A stretch of 64,000 bases of DNA from contig JAYGXS010000003.1 in the NCBI GenBank assembly GCA_036362985.1, forward strand, positions 69,265,522 to 69,329,521, in the 5' to 3' direction. Below the pieces are notes generated by a model that saw only the letters and a list, made by a program, of their open reading frames with translations, was not told the origin of the DNA and ran no database searches. The DNA is from Ligula intestinalis (taxonomy: Eukaryota > Platyhelminthes > Cestoda > Diphyllobothriidea > Diphyllobothriidae). The position numbers and the translations under genes are program-made. Below are positions 55,701-64,000 of the stretch, in pieces; position 1 is the first letter of the stretch; each line of letters begins with the position of its first letter.

Positions 55701-58700
55701 TTGATCTGTCACATTTAAAGAATGCATCGTTAAATCCGACTCGTGCTGGCCAGGATTCAAGATATGATTCCATTTGACAACGTTTATAGACTCTATTCCC
55801 AACCCCTAAGCCTATCCCCGCTCCTAACCTTATACCGAACGCCAGCCCTGATAGACGTAATTGAGGTAGGTGTGGCGGGAAATGATTAAGAGAAAAAGGT
55901 TTAATTAAGCCTACCCAAATGAAATGGGTAGGTATTTCATTTAAGTCAGGACCGCGTGGGTTCACACACCTGATTTTCACCATTCGCAAAAATCCTGGGT
56001 GTGACCGCGGTAGATGGAGCGACCTGCGCAGATGGTTCCCAAGCAGCACGCCTTCACTTTGGTGGAACCGACTGTACCCATCTCCGGACGGACCCATCTT
56101 CAGATGGACTCACCTCCGGACGGACCTATCTCCATATGGACCTATCTCCGGATGGACTACAGCAAAGAGCTGCACTTCCCTTACCCCCCCATACCAAAAT
56201 TTGCCAGCATATATGTTTCTGTCTCTATCGTTTTTTCGAGAATGGATCTTCCTCATCCGGCGAGGTTGATCCGAATCCTTCTTCTTATTGCCGGCGTCGA
56301 GCCCAATCCGGGACCTGCTCAAGGAACTATCAGATGGTTCTGTTCCACCTGCGCCAAGCAGATCTTCCCAAACCAAGCCTGTGTCCTGTGTGTGCCTTGC
56401 AATAACTGGCAACACTTCCGCGCAAGAGGCACAAATTGCTCGGGTCTCACTTCCATCCTCCAATACAGCGGCTCATCGTACAGGTGCATAACCTGTCGTC
56501 ATCCACGAAATGGGCCTGCTAACACTCCTGCACCCTCACTGCCACCACCACCTATGCCGCGGTCCGCCACGACTCAGGCTGCCTCACAACAACCCTCAGT
56601 ACCGCCGCCGCTTATGTCGCTGACCGTCCCAGACGCCTCACCACTTTCTGACCTCAAAATACTGCAGCTGAACTGTAATGGCCTTTCTGGTAAAACAGAT
56701 GAGATCATTAAACTCCTCCATGATCATGACATCAAAATAGCTGCTCTCCAGGAGTCAAAGTTGTCAGCAAAGTCGAAGGTCCCACGTTTCCCGGGCTTCG
56801 CTGTCATTCGAAGAGACAGAGCTCGTAATGCCGGGGGTGGACTGGTCATTTTGGTTCACCAAAGTATCAAATACCAGGAGCTGACCTCTGCAGCAACATC
56901 CGCGGACTCGCCGCTGGAAGAACTCAAGGTACAAGTTACTATTGGACCGTCCAGTCTGACTGTCCATAACGTATACATCCCTCCACAAAGCAGTTGTGAT
57001 GCCAACTTCAGACCATCAATAGTCCACATGCTAACGGGTGATTCGAAACTCATCTTGGGCGACTTCAATGCCCACGATGACTTATGGTTCTCTAACCTTT
57101 CCTGTACTAGAGGTGCCTCACTAGCCGAGGAGATCAACAACACCAACTTTGGGGTCCTCAACACGGATGGAACGTCCACGAGACTCCCTCATTCAGGTAC
57201 TTGCGCTAGCCCGGACATTTCCATCGTCAGTTGCGACCTATTACTATCTTCCTCATGGGACTGTCTATGCAAACTGAGCTCTGACCACCTCCCGATAGTT
57301 ATCACAATCAGCACACATGCTTCCCCGATTCGTAACGCTCGCAAGTGCTTTATGAATCTACGTAAAGCCAACTGGCCCGGTTTCCTTAGTGAAACTGAGA
57401 ATCTCTTTTACCAGGCCCCTTTCCCTCCAGATGTTCGCCAAGGTGTGTCGGTTTTCAACCACATCATGCATACTGCCTCTAAGCACAACATTCCCGCGGG
57501 CAAGGTCTTTGATCCCATCCCAGGATACCCTACCGATGCGGCCACCTTATCAAGAGAGCGTGACGTCACCCGAGCTCAAAACCCTCAGCACCCGTCGTTA
57601 CTGGCCATGACCTTAGAGATCTCCCGACTGGTCAATGAACACAAGAGGACCATATGGCAAGAAAAGCTAGCCACTTTCTCCAGCCGCACCAACACCAGCA
57701 AGTTGTGGCAAACAATCAAATCCATCGGTAGAGGGGCACCTGCTCCTCCCAACCAGGTTATCAAATTCAATGGTATACCGAAGAAGACCGACAGAGACAT
57801 TGCCAACCAATTCAATGTGCAATTCACCACGGTTGCGGTCCATAAATCCTCGAAGAATTCGAGGATCGTCAAACACAGGTCGTGCAAACCTTTATTAATG
57901 CCGCTCCAGTTCTCAGCTCATGATACCACAACCGCGATTAAGCGTGCTAAGAACTCTAAGGCGTTTGGACCGGACGACATTACGATGGTACACCTAAAAC
58001 ACATAGGCCCCAGAGGTGTCACATTCTTAACCAGGTTGTTAAATCTGTCTCTAGCCATGTGCCATATACCAGCTATCTGGAAAATGGCTCATATCCTCCC
58101 CAGCCACAAAGCAGGTAAAGACTCCGCTGTCTCTGACAGTTACCGCCCGATCTCGCTTCTCAGACCGGCCGTGAAAATACTTGAGCGTCTTATTCTCCCC
58201 TCGCTCAATAGACATGCCAACCTCCAAGAACACCAACACGGTTTCAGAGCCTTGCACTCTACGACGTCAGCCCTACAACGTGTCACGGACCGCATTGCAT
58301 GTGGTTTCAACAAAACGAAACCTGCGGACAGAACAGTAATGGTCGCCCTCGACCTTAATAAAGCTTTTGACTCGGTTAACATTGACACCTTGATGACATC
58401 CCTCATGGATTCGTCGCTACCGAACGAGCTCTGCAGATGGCTGAACTGCTATCTCCGTGGCAGACAAACGCGAGTCGAATTCTCAGGCACGCTATCTAAA
58501 GCCTGCAACTCTAGGACAGGAGTTCCTCAAGGTTCTGTCATTTCGCCATCGCTATTCAACATCTACATGGCTGACCTCCCGAATCCCCCCCCCTGAAGTC
58601 GAAATGGTGACTTACGCTGATGACATCACCCTGCTGTCCTCTCACCCAAACTTTCGCATGGCTGCCGATGCATTAAATAACTACATCCCCAGTTTAGTCC

Positions 58701-59932
58701 GGCACCTAGACGATAAGCAACTGAAACTATCCGCGACCAAGTCCTCAGTAATTCTGTTCACTCCGGACCCCAAAGAATACAAATCCCATCCTCCAATTAA
58801 GGTGGAGGGCGATGACATTTCCTTATGCCAGTATCCTAAACTCCTGGGCCTCACTCTCGACCCAACGCTGGCTCTACACCGCCATGCTGACATCCAAGCC
58901 AGCAAAGCCAAAGCCAAGCTCAACATCCTAAAAGCCTTGGCAGGTTCTTCATGGGGCCAGGACACTGAGACGCTAGTCACGACATACCGGGCAACAGGCA
59001 AGGCAACGACTGAGCATGCATCAGCCATCTTCGCCCCACTGTTAAGCGATACCAGCTGGGCGAAAGTCCAACGCGTTGAGAACGCTGCTCTCCGCATCGC
59101 CACGGGCTGTGTTAACATGACCAATGTAGATCACCTGTATCAGGAAACTCAAGTCCTGCCTCTGAAGGTTCACTCCATCATGCAGGCAAAAATCTACATT
59201 GCGCAGTCTCATAACCCAGAACATCCGGGCAATCGCCTTTTAACGCGCCCCCCACCTGCTAGAAGCATGAAGCAGTCTACCATAGACGCGTACGGCCCAC
59301 ACGCTTCAGAGTACCCCACTAATCTACCGATAACGGACCTCGTTAAGCGTATCCACACTGTCGAGCTAGCCATCAGCAGCTATAAACCCAACAGAGTCCT
59401 CAACGCTCCCCCGCCGGTCTCCGACGTTATGGCCAGAGAACGTAGGGCCAACCTGTCCAGAAACGCTAGAACCAGGCTATCCCAGCTGCGTTCCGGCTTC
59501 TCCACGCTGCTGAATTCATTCAAAAGCCGTCTCACCTCATGCTTTGACAACGTCACAGACAACTGTCCTGACTGCCTCTTGCCTTTCCACACAACATGCC
59601 ACCTCTTCGACTGCCCAGCCAACCCTACGGACCTCACGCCTGAGGACCTATGGCTTATGACCCATCTGATAGACACCAGTGGTGGACCAACTGCGCCGTC
59701 TGTGAGTGCCTTTGTTTGTTTGTGTTGTCCGACCAGCTGGTGTTCAGGGTTATGCTTGGCTGATGGAGGCTAATAAGCCCGAAACAGTTCTGTATCAAGT
59801 TACCCCCAGACGCTATCATACCCCCTTACTGCTATTATGACTTGGCCGTAATCGGCCTGGCAGGCGGTCACCCGTTGGGGACCTCTGACCACCACAAGCT
59901 ACCCCCAAATGCTGTCATACTCCCTTACTGCG

Positions 59933-59994
<62 letters not shown>

Positions 59995-62900
59995 ATGTAA
60001 GGCGATCACAGGAACCAAGGATTTAATGTCCTGACGTTTCGGAATCATATATATATATATGTTACTAGGAAAAAGTGGGTAACATATTTACATTGAGAAG
60101 GTACTTCTTAATTTGGTTATGCTGAAGAAGTACGCGTAGGTTAAAATATATCAAACAATAGCCAATAGCGTTATTTTTAAGTATCAGCAAAGTGTCGGTA
60201 TGTTGAAGCTGTGCTTTCTCTCCGCATAGACGCTGTCTTTCACGTAAATATGTATATTAAGTCTATTTTTAAATGCATCTGTCTTGTTCGCCACTTTATT
60301 GTCCTCGGGAAGGCCGTCGCAGTCACCGATATTCGCTTTTGTGACCAGATAGAAGGACTCGCCAAAGTGCAGGGCACAATTTCGGTTCCTCAAAATCCGA
60401 TAAGTCTGTATGAGATTTCCTTGGATCTGCCTATGCCCAAGAGGTTGACTGAGACAAGAGGTGTTGGCCTGGCTTTGCCGATAAGGTCGTTACAGGAATT
60501 AAAAAATCCGATGGGTACATGCAATCTTATATACATACAATGTTATGTCAATTAAGAGGATTTTTCTCCCGTCAACTTTCTCTATGGTTATTACTGGTGT
60601 TAGACTACGATTAATTATAGCTCGTCTTTGTGAATCTATTACGATTTTCAATTTTTTTAAGTCGAATATCTATAAATATAGGCTCGAATCTCTGTTTATC
60701 AACATCTTCAAAATGAGATATTTCTTTAAACGGTCACTGAAGAGTAGTGAGTTCTTGAAAATTCATTCTAGTGTGGATGGCTGTTTAGGTCCTATTTTTG
60801 AACTCACCCAAACATTTAATGTCATTGCCAGGGCAAATCAACGTCCACTACGAAAGCTGGCAAATAAATATACCTTAGATTAATTATATAGCTTCTCTAA
60901 TAAGTTTCTTCTTTAAAGAGCGCTTTAGTTAGATATTTCGCTGGTGGATTTCCGCGTACTTTACCTTTTTTCAAGGTTACGTCAAGGTAGAAATTGGAAG
61001 TTTGATCGGCTTTTTTTACTTCTTTTTGTGGAGCAACCATCAAATATGTTCTGTCACCCACAACATTCGTAGTCGGAATAAATCGCTGCTTTCTTATTAT
61101 CGGATTCTTTTACGCTTACTGACCGTTATGGTCCACAATGTTCTCCTATGTTAGCCAAATTATGTTGTGAGGCTGCGTGGTACTTTTCAACGTCCTCAAA
61201 CCATTTCTTCTACAGTAGCGCCGTCGATGAGCATCTTTTCACCCAATATTTCGACAGCCCTGAATGACCAAGTCCATCAATGCCGCATGAGGTAGACGCG
61301 CGGTAGTAATGGGTGTGCCTTCATCACCGTATTTTAAGAGCCCAGTGCCGTCTGGGAGGCGAGGAGTAGGGGTACCAATAGGAAACTTCACTGATGTGCT
61401 TCATAGTGGTTAGAGGCCTCAACGCATGGCTGGCTTTGAGCCCGCGTACCCGCCTCTCTAGTAGATTGATGCGGCTAGTCAGTATAGCGGGAAATTTCAC
61501 TCACATGACTCGTGACGCAGTTTTTTTGCAGGAAACGTAAGGCGTCTACAGGCGCAACCGTAATTTGCTTATTGTGAAACTTTCGGGCGTTACACATATC
61601 TCTCCCTCTTTGCCATCTGCTGGCAACTTTAAAAGCCACAAACGTGTGCCTTGTGTGTCGGGTTTATTATCATGCGGGACGCAATGATTTGCCTCGGAAG
61701 AATGGTACTTCTATGTCAGTTTCTCTTCTCTTATCCGTAAGGGAGGTCGAAAGTTGGTGGTATTAGTCCATACGATTGCAGTCTTTCGGGCCTGATGTTT
61801 GGTCTCCACCTCTTCCGATTAGATGGTTTCGAATAAAGCTGTTCCTGGTTGTATGACTGTTCGGTATGCCTGCTGGTCCTATGTAAGCGTTATCCGTGTG
61901 TCTTGGTTAATTTTAGAGAACTTGGGTGGGTGAAGATTCTTCAGATTTCTTTGCAGCCTAGTCTTTGTCACTCTCGTATGCGAGTACTCATTAGGCATAT
62001 TTCTATAAAAAGCGTTTAATTATGCGCTTGTCAGCCATTCCTGTGATGTGACTACTCCATCGCAGTTTCATCCGTTTGCGTATCAGTATATTGAGGGATG
62101 TGAAGAAAAATTCCTTTTAGTGCCCTATTTGTACATATGTGCAGTGGTAGCAGAAAATTTGTTTCTCAGACTGTTGGCGAGGCCAGTTGTCCTGTGTCAT
62201 AGGATGAAAATAGGAGCAGACAGTGAAAAAACTCCTCAGGGATTTTTAGGAGAAAAACTGTCGCCCATGCATACTCACCTTATGAGTCGAATCTACCAAC
62301 TGGGCGTCTGAATACAATTTTGCCCATCCTTTTATATCCGTCTGGGGTAGCGACGATTGTAATTCGGACGAAGATGCGATCGCTGGAACCAAAAGTTTAT
62401 TGACCTGATGTTTCGGACTTTACCTTAAACTAATCATCAGATACAACCGCAAATAAGGGCGATAGAGGTAAAAGACACGCAGTATTTATAGTCCATAGGA
62501 GCTGCGCGAACGCATGCCTTCTATAATTACCAAATCTCGCAATCACCGCTGGGGTGAGATGGGGTCAGAAGGGAGGCAGGTGCAGTTGCAAACAAAGCAA
62601 CTTTGTCGGATAAACCGAGAGGCTACTCCGAACACAAATATTCGAACAAGCAGCAGTGGTGAGGAGGAGGAGGAAAAACACATCTCATTCGATCGAATTC
62701 GGTCATATTTTCAAGGTAAGCGAGGCTCTAATCCTCGTGAAAATATCCTTGCTTGCAGTTTCTGTGGGTTCAGTTTTTCCGGAGGGTTGGCGTTAATTGG
62801 CGCTTCATGAACGTTTTCTGCATGTTTACTGTTAGTCTGAAGTTGGAATATTTAGGGCAAGAAAGCAGCCTTGCTCCGTGTTGTTTATCTGCGAATGTTA

Positions 62901-63567
62901 ATTCGTTGTCGTCTACAGGCTTAGGCGTAGGCGATTAATTGGTTACAGTAAAATATTTCATAAGCAAGTATAATGAAATATAACCAATAGTATTTTACGA
63001 ATAATAATTTGTTTTCGCAAGCATAAAAACGGCATTCGTCAGGTGATATTATAGTATACGCACTACTTTATCGATCCAGCTTCCGCCTGACGACCGCTAC
63101 GTATGCAGACATAGCGACATTCAGAGGCAGAGCATTCCAAGCTTCGACCACTCTGTTGGAGCAGAAGAGTTTTCGAGTGCCCAATATTGCCCCAGTCCCA
63201 TGTAGTTTGAATAGATGACCTCTCAAGTTTCTTGTTTTTGCTAACTCAAACAAGTTATTTCAATGTGTCTCTACTTCCGCGGCTTCTTATACCTTGTCAC
63301 CCCCTGGCAGGCTTACTAAACGCATTCCCAGGGTGTTTTACTGTGTGCTCCTCTACATTTTGACTCGTCAGCCTCAAAGGCTTTTGGTGGAACTTGAGCC
63401 CCATTTTACGGTTTTTCTTAATGCAGGCGAAGCAACGCGCCGAAGTGGAACTTCGTCAACGACTCACAAGGGAAATTCGAGAATTAGAGCAGGCCCTTCT
63501 CAGCACGACTGACTCCTTTTGCTTCCGACAAAGAGATGGCGCTCGTCTTCTATCTGAGCTGGTCTAA
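46536..63567 (+). CDS. CEP95: CEP95-like centrosomal protein, 8 exons, 515 aa
   Basis: CEP95 (CCDC45) is a centrosome and spindle-pole protein with an N-terminal calponin-homology-like domain and a C-terminal coiled coil. Exons 46536-46701, 46737-46932, 47099-47345, 50928-51201, 52380-52684, 53672-53805, 55289-55373 and 63427-63567 join in phase to 515 residues plus TAA. The N-terminal part (VNRLNFACAIDSIFDVNIYL, then ISHITATSLV and LKNLLEIFSLLLE) aligns with CEP95 NNLLFKCHI, LSHITGENIV and IKNLLEIFDGLLE. The C-terminal part is highly charged coiled coil ending LRQRLTREIRELEQALLSTT and FCFRQRDGARLLSELV, like the CEP95 KLEKEIRDLQ end. It is shorter than the human protein (about 820 aa), mainly in the middle. 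The last intron starts with GC. Other coiled-coil centrosomal proteins are possible, but the N-terminal match favours CEP95. Confidence 0.8.
46702..46736 (+). other. 35-bp minimal intron in the CEP95-like gene
   Basis: Runs from GTAGGT to CTTCCAG. Removing it joins ISK-N-EYENLEARYQFILDW in one frame. The alternative donor 4 nt downstream gives a stop. Introns of 30-40 bp are typical of 5' regions of flatworm genes. Confidence 0.8.
46737..46932 (+). CDS. CEP95: CEP95-like exon 2
   Basis: Encodes ISHITATSLVNFDPLHLKN and LLEIFSLLLEENIKGD, the best-conserved CEP95 block. Ends in phase 2 at a weak GTCAGA donor, which is required to join the next exon as K-R-SANLSSE. Confidence 0.8.
47099..47345 (+). 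CDS. CEP95: CEP95-like exon 3
   Basis: Acceptor TCTCTGTTAG. A Ser/Thr-rich low-complexity linker containing NLENRLQYLQSKLAQLF, ending SYSQT in phase 0 at GTAAGT. Confidence 0.75.
47346..48518. other. CEP95-like intron, nothing recognised
   Basis: A frame at 47575-47808 has no family resemblance and is not needed to join exons 3 and 4. Confidence 0.5.
48519..49540 (-). pseudogene. Helitron PIF1-type helicase fossil
   Basis: Minus-strand segments in correct order: TATCHISRGSGLSELLEWCS, AIIWDECTMAKRIALKALDR (motif II) and TTVLSGDSRQTLPVIQRGT (49535-49284); DADWICEQEIFAPTNKFVNA and NYPVEFMNSLQISGVP (49106-48819); LKVGAPIVLIRNLDAPRLCN (about 48815-48735); MTGCAKGETTYVPRIPIVP and CFAMSIKVAGNHLEESCFSY (48720-48519). 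This is the C-terminal helicase half of a Helitron Rep/Hel protein. Frameshifts separate the segments, and the conserved NKSQGQT of the last motif is deleted. No Rep domain or Helitron ends recognised. Lies antisense in a CEP95-like intron. Confidence 0.85.
49575..49830 (+). repeat. Direct duplication of about 100 bp
   Basis: Two copies about 155 bp apart share GGTGGNGTTTCAAG, GCCAAGCGG and CAAGTGATTTACGGTCAG. GC-richer than its surroundings. No coding call. Confidence 0.6.
50928..51201 (+). CDS. CEP95: CEP95-like exon 4
   Basis: Acceptor TTGCAG. A Pro/Arg-rich stretch (PIPVPPPRRLPAPP), then GLLQELLKELPGITLSRET. Phase 0 in, phase 1 out at GTACAT. Confidence 0.75.
52380..52684 (+). CDS. CEP95: CEP95-like exon 5, coiled coil start
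   Basis: Acceptor after a T/C-rich tract. SFYSSNDSPRQAAA, then charged helix LSELELKQRDRLSLMYDQEE and RAQKLAQKAEEEL. Ends in phase 0 at GTAGGC. Confidence 0.8.
53672..53805 (+). CDS. CEP95: CEP95-like exon 6, coiled coil
   Basis: LFRRIFEKALEIERQHRLEE and KQLALQKSILDDMEYA, matching the CEP95 LFRR and ALEYWYKD region. Donor GTATCC is weak but phase 2 fits the next exon. Confidence 0.8.
55289..55373 (+). CDS. CEP95: CEP95-like exon 7, followed by a GC donor
   Basis: HKERIRLMREEDHELQHRLL and QEEKENKL. After CTG comes GCAAGT, a textbook GC donor. The nearest GT (2 nt later) would give the wrong phase for the last exon. Confidence 0.75.
55970..59935 (+). mobile_element. Nearly intact APE-type LINE (Jockey/CR1 group)
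   Basis: One long reading frame from 56014, shifted once at 58585-58593, to the stop at 59771-59773, then a 3' UTR ending near an (AT)n run. It sits in the last intron of the CEP95-like gene in the same orientation. The 5' boundary is uncertain. Imperfect 18-bp units (GGACGGACCTATCTCC type) at about 56083-56165 may be part of the 5' region. Confidence 0.85.
56014..59773 (+). pseudogene. LINE polyprotein: PHD-like finger, APE endonuclease, RT, CCHC; one frameshift
   Basis: Residues about 90-101 are LLIAGVEPNPGP, a 2A-like motif. A Cys-rich PHD-like finger (WFCSTCAKQIFPNQACVLC, then YRCITC) covers about 105-160. The APE endonuclease runs from 56650 (LKILQLNCNGLSGK, ALQESKL) to SSDHLPIV near 57300. 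The reverse transcriptase has SKAFGPDDI, SYRPISLL, VALDLNKAFD, GVPQGSVISPSLFNIYM and YADDI (58613). After a thumb region comes a C-terminal C-X2-C-X8-H-X3-C knuckle at about 59566. A run of nine C at 58585-58593 shifts the frame between GVPQGS and YADD; a one-base change there would restore about 1250 codons. No RNase H is seen. The start at 56014 is simply the first ATG of the frame. Confidence 0.88.
59936..60060. repeat. (AT)n microsatellites around a PLE-like motif
   Basis: A run of about 50 bp of AT, then GGCGATCACAGGAACCAAGG with CCTGACGTTTCGGAATC (a PLE pLTR-like piece), then a shorter AT run. Confidence 0.75.
60061..62339. other. Last-intron sequence, nothing recognised
   Basis: AT-rich frames at 60211-60883 have random-looking composition. 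Confidence 0.5.
62340..62600 (-). mobile_element. PLE LTR-like fragment
   Basis: GATGCGATCGCTGGAACCAA, CCTGATGTTTCGGACTTTAC and AATCATCAGATAC match the pLTR; the following GGGGTGAGATGGGG region resembles the flank at 5960. Confidence 0.6.
63062..63250 (-). pseudogene. LINE reverse-transcriptase C-terminal remnant
   Basis: Minus strand: RGHLFKLHGTGAILGTRKLF, then CSNRVVEAWNALPLNVAMS and a stop. This matches the RGH..KL...R....FFS.RVV..WN.LP..VV.A ending of many LINE ORFs. Only the last 60 residues remain. Confidence 0.8.
63427..63567 (+). CDS. CEP95: CEP95-like exon 8 with stop
   Basis: Acceptor TTTTTCTTAATGCAG. AKQRAEVELRQRLTREIREL, then FCFRQRDGARLLSELV and TAA. Forty-six residues; the motif matches the CEP95 C terminus. 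Confidence 0.82.
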   Translation, partial: AKQRAEVELRQRLTREIRELEQALLSTTDSFCFRQRDGARLLSELV

Positions 63568-63889
63568 TGATTATTTTGATTTTGTATATTCTCCTTTATT
63601 CGGAACCTTTTAACCAGTCCTACGCAGTCTACGTACGTACCTCCAAAAAAGTTTTTTTTCCTCTTTGGTCGCAAGTTCAACCGCCCACATTGCTTTCCCC
63701 GTCCTTCTTTTTTCGTCACTGGTCTTACATTTTGTAAAGATTTAATTCTTTTAGCCGATTGTTTTATTGAGATGCATAGTCCGCTTCAAAATTTGGCCGC
63801 TGTCCCGGGACGCCATCTTTACTTTAGCCACCCAGCATCAGGTGTCAGCCTCGTCGTTACTGACCATGGTTAACCGTTGTATATGTGAA

Positions 63890-64000
63890 AATAAGCAGAT
63901 GCAATCGCTGGATTAATAAATTTATTCACCTGACGTTTCTACTACCCTCTCAAGCTCATTAGTAGCAGAAACAGGCAGTTAGTACACGAGGAGTTGCGGT
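63890..64000 (-). mobile_element. PLE LTR-like fragment at window edge
   Basis: GATGCAATCGCTGGATTAAT, CACCTGACGTTTCTACTACC and GAGCTCATTAGTAGCAG follow the pLTR pattern; continues beyond the window. Confidence 0.5.

Overview
This is eukaryotic nuclear DNA: multi-exon genes with GT-AG introns, large introns and dense mobile-element debris. Four things point to a flatworm, most likely a tapeworm of the Spirometra/Dibothriocephalus/Schistocephalus kind: a 35-bp intron in the 5' part of a gene, abundant Penelope-like elements (PLEs) with GIY-YIG endonucleases, an RTE-like LINE with C-terminal C2H2 fingers, and tRNA-derived SINEs. The species is inference; no gene here is diagnostic alone.

Two host genes lie head to head about 8.8 kb apart. 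On the minus strand (2773 to 37693) is a sodium/solute-symporter-family gene of the DUR3 urea-transporter type. I rebuilt it as 12 exons (621 codons, every phase matching); it includes one candidate 20-nt microexon, and its 3' end lies off the left edge. On the plus strand (46536 to 63567) is a CEP95-like centrosomal protein gene: 8 exons and 515 residues, complete from ATG to stop, with a 35-bp intron and an 8-kb last intron whose donor is GC rather than GT.

The rest is introns and intergenic DNA colonised by repeats. From left to right: two head-to-head RTE fragments (1-1620); PLE debris; a palindromic pair of tRNA-derived SINEs (3741-4443); an endonuclease-only PLE with inverted flanks (5813-6737); a 24-bp-TIR element carrying degenerate telomere-like repeats (9807-10405); an RTE tail with C2H2 fingers (12761-13667); a duplicated 0.4-kb repeat (15125-16250); several SINEs; a GAA microsatellite (22360-22555); more PLE pieces; a foldback element (33597-34345); a MITE with CAGGGTGTCCC ends (40849-41233); a second PLE with inverted flanks (43001-44165); an antisense Helitron helicase fossil (48519-49540); and a nearly intact APE-type LINE with a 2A-like motif (about 55970-59935) in the last CEP95 intron.

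The two genes have no evident functional link. The points most worth following are the altered ion-site motif in the DUR3-like transporter, the microexon, the GC-AG intron, the recurrent PLE architecture with hammerhead-like motifs, and a hammerhead-like hairpin shared by SINEs and the LINE 3' region. Exon boundaries were placed by eye from splice signals, reading phase and remembered family sequences; no alignment was run.
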